Source: Halomonas sp. MCCC 1A13316 (GTDB lineage Bacteria; Pseudomonadota; Gammaproteobacteria; Pseudomonadales; Halomonadaceae). Taken from it: a stretch of DNA of 64,000 bases. A program made the position numbers and the translations under genes. Positions 60,520 through 64,000 of this stretch are shown here, in pieces (position 1 is the stretch's first letter; every line of letters begins with the position of its first letter). The stretch is taken from contig NZ_CP053382.1 in the NCBI RefSeq assembly GCF_014931605.1, positions 3,782,001 through 3,846,000 of the forward strand, written 5' to 3'. The notes beneath the pieces are model-generated. The model was not told the DNA's origin and did no database searches. It saw nothing but the letters and a program-made list of their open reading frames with translations.

Positions 60520-61587
60520 ATGGATACCCTGACGCAGGCAGCGCTGGGCGCAGCGGTGGGCGGCACGGTGCTGGGCCGTCGCCTGGGGCGCAAGGCGGTG
60601 TTGATCGGCGCGGCGCTGGGCACCCTGCCCGATCTCGACGTATTTCTCGACTATGGCGATGCCGTGGCCAACGTCACCGAACATCGCGGCTTCAGTCACT
60701 CGCTGTTAGTGCTGACCGGGCTGGGGACGCTGCTGGCCTTGCTCGTCAGACGATTCGCCCCGGCCCGCGGCATCACCCTCGGCCGCTGGTGGGCCTTCTT
60801 CCTGCTGTGCCTCGTCACCCATCCACTGCTCGACGCGCTGACTACCTACGGTACACAGCTCTGGTGGCCACTCGGCGGGCGACCCAGCGCCTGGCCGGTG
60901 GTGTTCATCATCGACCCGCTCTACACGCTGCCGCTGCTGGTGGGCGTCGGTTTCGCACTGGTTACCGGCAACGGCTCCCGTGGCCCCGTCTGGGGCCTGG
61001 CACTCTCCTGTACCTACCTGGTCTTCGCCATGGCCGCGAAGGGCGTGGTAGAGCAGCGGCTGGCTCCGGTGCTGGCCGACAATGGGCTCGAGGACGCGCC
61101 GCGACTGGTTCAGCCCGCCCCGTTCAATACACTGCTGTGGCGGGCGACTGTGATCGATGGCGACCGTCACCATGAAATCCTGGTGGGCCTGCTGGATGGC
61201 GATACTCGGCCACTGCTGGAAACCTACCAGCGCGGTGCCGAGTACGAGCCACTGGCCTTGTCGCTCGAAAAAGGCCGGCGCCTGGATTGGTTCGCCGGGC
61301 CGTATCTGCGCTATGAGAGCCGCGAACTGAACGGCCGGGACACCCTGGTTGCCACCGATCTGCGGCTGGGCTTCCCGGGTTTCTTCGCCTTCAGCTATGC
61401 ATTGGCAATTCGCGAGGGTGAGACGTGGCAGCCGCTGGAAGTCACCGAGTTGGTAGCTGACGGCTCCCGCGCCGATCTGGGGACCCTGGGTCGGCTGGGA
61501 GCCAGAATCCTCAATCCCGAGACGCCGCTATGCACCAGTGACTTCGCTGCCAAGAGCTGGGTCGAAGCGGTGCCTCCCGTCTGCTGA
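60520..61587 (+). CDS. DUF457-type membrane-bound metal-dependent hydrolase
   Basis: Family of inner-membrane proteins (YdjM, YfhO-like) predicted to be metal hydrolases and sometimes induced by DNA damage. The 355-residue product begins MDTLTQAALGAAVGG, has the metal motif HRGFSHSLL (near 56-64) and LVTHPLLDALTTYGTQ (near 98-113), four membrane helices to about 185 and a soluble C-terminal half. It follows tag at 34 bp. The substrate is unknown. Confidence 0.87.
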   Translation: MDTLTQAALGAAVGGTVLGRRLGRKAVLIGAALGTLPDLDVFLDYGDAVANVTEHRGFSHSLLVLTGLGTLLALLVRRFAPARGITLGRWWAFFLLCLVTHPLLDALTTYGTQLWWPLGGRPSAWPVVFIIDPLYTLPLLVGVGFALVTGNGSRGPVWGLALSCTYLVFAMAAKGVVEQRLAPVLADNGLEDAPRLVQPAPFNTLLWRATVIDGDRHHEILVGLLDGDTRPLLETYQRGAEYEPLALSLEKGRRLDWFAGPYLRYESRELNGRDTLVATDLRLGFPGFFAFSYALAIREGETWQPLEVTELVADGSRADLGTLGRLGARILNPETPLCTSDFAAKSWVEAVPPVC

Positions 61588-61605
61588 GGGCAGGCGAGCC
61601 GAGCG

Positions 61606-62214
61606 TCAGAGCTTGGCGACTAGCGTGTCGATGGCTTGCCGGGCCTCCTTTAGCGCAGCGTCGCGCCGCCCTTCGCCCATGGCAAGTCCTTCGGCAAACA
61701 CTACCGATACGTTGCTGATGCCGATCATCCCCAGCATGGCCTTCAGGTGCGGCGTCTGGCTGTCGAGCTCGGTGCCGGCATACTGCCCGCCACGGGCTGC
61801 CAGGATCACCGCCCGCTTGCCCTTCACCAGCCCCTCGGGTCCCTGCTCGGTGTAGCGGAAGGTCGTGCCAGCTCGCATCACCCGGTCGAACCAGGCCTTG
61901 AGCTGGGAGGGAATGCCGAAGTTGTACATCGGCACCGCCAATACCAGCACGTCGTGGGACTGCAGCTCCTCGATCAGGCTGTCGGAGCGCTCGGCCAGGA
62001 TCTGCTGCTCGGCGGAACGTTCGTCAGCCGCGACCTGCCAGCTGGAAAGCTCCTCGATTCCCAGGTGCGGCAACGAGTCGACGGCCAGGTCGCGGTGAGT
62101 CAAGATCAAGTCGTCAAGTGTCTCTATGCGCTCGCGCAGATGGCTGGCCAAGGCATTGGATTGGCCGTGCTCGCCGAGAATGGATGAAGTAATGAGAAGA
62201 ATACGAGTAGCCAT
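61606..62214 (-). CDS. azoR: FMN-dependent NADH:quinone/azo oxidoreductase
   Basis: Reduces quinones and azo bonds with NADH via FMN. The 202-residue product (E. coli AzoR 201) has the phosphate-binding TSSILGEHGQSNALASHL start, LAVPMYNFGIPSQLKAWFDRV and LAARGGQYAGTELDSQTPHLKAMLGMIG. It lies on the minus strand behind sodB, across a terminator, and ends 18 bp from the convergent DUF457 gene. A stress role next to sodB is plausible. Confidence 0.95.
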   Translation of the reverse strand: MATRILLITSSILGEHGQSNALASHLRERIETLDDLILTHRDLAVDSLPHLGIEELSSWQVAADERSAEQQILAERSDSLIEELQSHDVLVLAVPMYNFGIPSQLKAWFDRVMRAGTTFRYTEQGPEGLVKGKRAVILAARGGQYAGTELDSQTPHLKAMLGMIGISNVSVVFAEGLAMGEGRRDAALKEARQAIDTLVAKL

Positions 62215-62326
62215 GACGTTCTCCCTGGTTGGGTCTGGTGTATGTTCGCCATGTTACGTGTATTTTTTCACACTAAAAGCGCATAGTTTCGCGCTTATCT
62301 TTCGGTAAAAACGAAAATAGTCGCAA

Positions 62327-62353
62327 CAAAAAAGCCCCGCCTAATGGCGGGGC
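62327..62353 (-). terminator. Rho-independent terminator of sodB
   Basis: An 8-bp stem GCCCCGCC/GGCGGGGC (62334-62341 and 62346-62353) with loop TAAT, followed on the minus strand by seven U (62333-62327), starting 20 bp after the sodB stop. Confidence 0.85.
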
Positions 62354-62373
62354 CGGTATCGCAGCCTTCTCGG

Positions 62374-62952
62374 TCAGGCGAAATTCTGGGCGACGAAGTC
62401 CCAGTTCAGCACGTTCCACACGTTCTCGAGATACTTCGGGCGCGCGTTGCGGTAGTCGATGTAGTAGGCATGCTCCCATACGTCGATGGTCAGCAGCGGA
62501 GTCTGGCCGTGGGCAATGGGCGTATCGGCGTTGCTGGTATTGACGATGTCGACGCCGCCGTCGGCGGTCTTGATCAGCCAGGTCCAGCCGGAGCCGAAGT
62601 TGGCCACGGCGTTGGCGTTGAAGGTCTCCTTGAACTTGGCGAAGGAGCCGAACTTGGCATTGATCGCCTCGGCCAGTGCGCCCGTGGGCTCTCCGCCGCC
62701 GTTGGGCGCCAGGCAGTGCCAGTAGAAGGTGTGGTTCCACACCTGCGCCGCCTGGTTGAACAGGCCGCCGGAGGAGGACTGGATGATCTCCTCAAGGGAC
62801 TTGTTGGCGTCGTCGCTACCTTCGGTCAACTCATTGAGCTTGTTGACGTAGGCCTGGTGGTGCTTGCCGTAATGATATTCCAGGGTCTCGGCGGAGATGT
62901 GCGGCTCGAGGGCGTTTTTTTCGTACGGCAGTGCCGGCAGTTCGAAGGCCAT
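62374..62952 (-). CDS. sodB: Superoxide dismutase [Fe]
   Basis: Dismutes superoxide in the cytoplasm. The 192-residue product has the metal ligands H27 (EYHYGKHH), a His in [10 protein letters not shown], and Asp and His in [32 protein letters not shown] is the iron-type signature. ATG 62952 gives [10 protein letters not shown]; the open frame upstream to 63054 is not conserved. A cysteine-rich regulator is transcribed divergently across 132 bp. Confidence 0.96.
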   Translation of the reverse strand: MAFELPALPYEKNALEPHISAETLEYHYGKHHQAYVNKLNELTEGSDDANKSLEEIIQSSSGGLFNQAAQVWNHTFYWHCLAPNGGGEPTGALAEAINAKFGSFAKFKETFNANAVANFGSGWTWLIKTADGGVDIVNTSNADTPIAHGQTPLLTIDVWEHAYYIDYRNARPKYLENVWNVLNWDFVAQNFA

Positions 62953-63084
62953 TATTGTGGCTCCTTGCTCTTCACGGTGAGGTGGCGGGGCTCGTTCAAG
63001 ACAGATCCGATGGCTCCCGACTTGCCTTGTGAGTGTCCCGCCGCTATTTTCCAAGAAACCACTAGATTAATTCCAGCCACCCTT

Positions 63085-63744
63085 ATGTCAAGCAATAGCG
63101 ATGGAAAAGCCGCCGGCAGCCCAGCGGATAGCGCCGAAAAGCTGCTGCACCTGCTCAAGACGCGTGGCCCTCACTCCGCCGCTGCCCTGGGCGAGTGGCT
63201 CGGCACCAGCGGTGAGAATGCCCGCCAGCAGCTCAAGAAACTGGCCCGGCAGGGGCTGGTGACCCAGCGCCCACTACCGGGTGGCGTGGGCCGGCCAGTG
63301 ATCGAGTGGCGTCTCAGCGAAGCCGGCCATGCCCGCTTTCCCGATGGCCATGCCGAACTGGCATCACGGCTGATCCTCAGCGTACGCGACACGCTGGGCG
63401 ATGAGGCGCTGGCGCGACTGGTCGAAGCGCGCCAGGGCGAAACGCTGGCGCTGTATCGTCAGGCCTTGGCCGACGCCACGAGCCTCGAGGTTCGCGTCGA
63501 ACGCCTGGCCGAGATCCGCACCCGTGAGGGCTACATGGCGGAGTGGCAACGCGAGGAGGACGGCAGCCTGCTGCTGATCGAGAACCACTGCCCGATCTGC
63601 CAGGCCGCCCGCACCTGTCCGGACTTCTGCCGTGCCGAGCTGGAGGTCTTTCGCGCCGTACTGGGAGATGACGTCCACGTCGAGCGCACCGACCATGTGC
63701 TAGCCGGCGCGCGACGCTGCGTCTACCGCATCGACAAGGGTTAG
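63085..63744 (+). CDS. SufR/DeoR-like winged-helix regulator with cysteine cluster
   Basis: Predicted Fe-S-sensing repressor. The 219-residue product has a winged helix at about 15-85 (SAAALGEWLGTSGENARQQLKKLARQGLV), a helical middle and a C-terminal cysteine set C169, C172, C178, C182 (ENHCPICQAARTCPDFC) plus C212 (ARRCVYRI). Cyanobacterial SufR uses a comparable C-terminal cysteine set to hold a [4Fe-4S] cluster and repress sufBCDS. It is divergent from sodB. ATG 63085 gives MSSNSDGK; the long open frame before it lies in sodB. The regulated genes are unknown. Confidence 0.85.
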   Translation: MSSNSDGKAAGSPADSAEKLLHLLKTRGPHSAAALGEWLGTSGENARQQLKKLARQGLVTQRPLPGGVGRPVIEWRLSEAGHARFPDGHAELASRLILSVRDTLGDEALARLVEARQGETLALYRQALADATSLEVRVERLAEIRTREGYMAEWQREEDGSLLLIENHCPICQAARTCPDFCRAELEVFRAVLGDDVHVERTDHVLAGARRCVYRIDKG

Positions 63745-63747
63745 GCT

Positions 63748-64000
63748 CTAGGGAGCGATACCCTGTCCGCAGCCGTTATAGGTCTGCCCGTCTATTGTCA
63801 GCGTTACCCGGGCCGGGAACGGTTCGCCGCTCATATCGTCGAAGCAGGCGCGCGCCTCCAGGCGCAGCTCGAAGGGCTGAGCGGTTTGCGCGCTGGCAAG
63901 CATCACTCGACCATTGGCATTGTCCATCCCGGTAACGCGATAGGGCAGCGTCATTTCTCGTGCGCCGTAATCGAGCACCAAGGTCAGCTTGGGCGCGTCG
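63748..64000 (-). CDS. Lipoprotein-like hypothetical, 5' end outside window
   Basis: The frame is open to the window end and its first visible codons (DAPKLTLVLDYGAREMTLPY) continue a domain, so the start lies beyond 64000. The 84 visible residues have the pattern RACFDDMSGEPFPARVTLTIDG followed by YNGCGQGIAP, similar to the C-terminal part of small bacterial envelope proteins (COG3650 type). Its stop is 3 bp from the stop of the convergent regulator. Confidence 0.6.
   Translation of the reverse strand, partial: DAPKLTLVLDYGAREMTLPYRVTGMDNANGRVMLASAQTAQPFELRLEARACFDDMSGEPFPARVTLTIDGQTYNGCGQGIAP

Overview
The window reads as a chromosomal core segment of a high-GC gammaproteobacterium, most likely a member of the Halomonadaceae (Halomonas or a close relative). 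The grounds are the base composition, the gammaproteobacterial gene order (tgt-yajC-secD-secF; suhB/trmJ/cysE/iscR; ndk-rlmN-pilF-rodZ-ispG-hisS-yfgM-bamB-der; def-fmt-rsmB; lptG-lptF divergent from pepA with holC-valS beyond) and a trkA-trkH potassium-uptake pair of the kind known from halophilic Halomonas. The taxonomic call is inference; no rRNA or tRNA gene lies in the window. I see no phage, insertion sequence, CRISPR array or plasmid backbone.

Layout. 1-4.5 kb: end of tgt and the Sec accessory genes yajC, secD, secF. 4.5-19 kb: suhB divergent from trmJ-cysE, then iscR-iscS-iscA and the long ndk-to-der stretch covering nucleotides, rRNA/tRNA methylation, pili, cell shape, isoprenoids, His-tRNA, outer-membrane assembly and ribosome GTPase. 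19-26.5 kb: a lipoprotein of unknown role, a DUF815 ATPase, an M48 protease, and a minus-strand row hemF-aroE, tsaC, LysM-dprA. 26.7-34.2 kb: def, fmt, rsmB, dodecin, trkA, trkH and a TraB-family membrane protein. 34.2-47.2 kb is more accessory: an HTH regulator, a phytochrome-like diguanylate cyclase, an aceK-sirtuin-DTW row, glycosyltransferase with PAP2 phosphatase, a short-chain reductase, a four-repeat PPC protein, glutamate dehydrogenase, truC, tcdA and DUF1653. 47.2-57.4 kb: bacterioferritin and its ferredoxin, lptF-lptG-RDD, pepA, ilvE, holC, valS. 57.4-64 kb: a tandem repeat, a broken regulator/3-hydroxybutyrate dehydrogenase locus, then stress and detoxification genes (META lipoprotein, glyoxalase, DUF411, tag, DUF457, azoR, sodB, a cysteine-rich regulator).

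Most of the window is conserved housekeeping. The points worth following are: a SuhB that keeps its fold and neighbourhood but has lost the inositol-phosphatase metal-binding motif; an isc locus reduced to iscR-iscS-iscA, with an IscS lacking the C-terminal tail that contacts IscU; an aceK-sirtuin-tapT row joining two protein-modification switches of central metabolism; a phytochrome-like PAS-GAF-GGDEF protein without a PHY domain and with altered chromophore motifs; a deletion scar fusing a PAS regulator to the back half of a 3-hydroxybutyrate dehydrogenase; four 28-bp hairpin repeats after valS; and a long hairpin in front of ndk.
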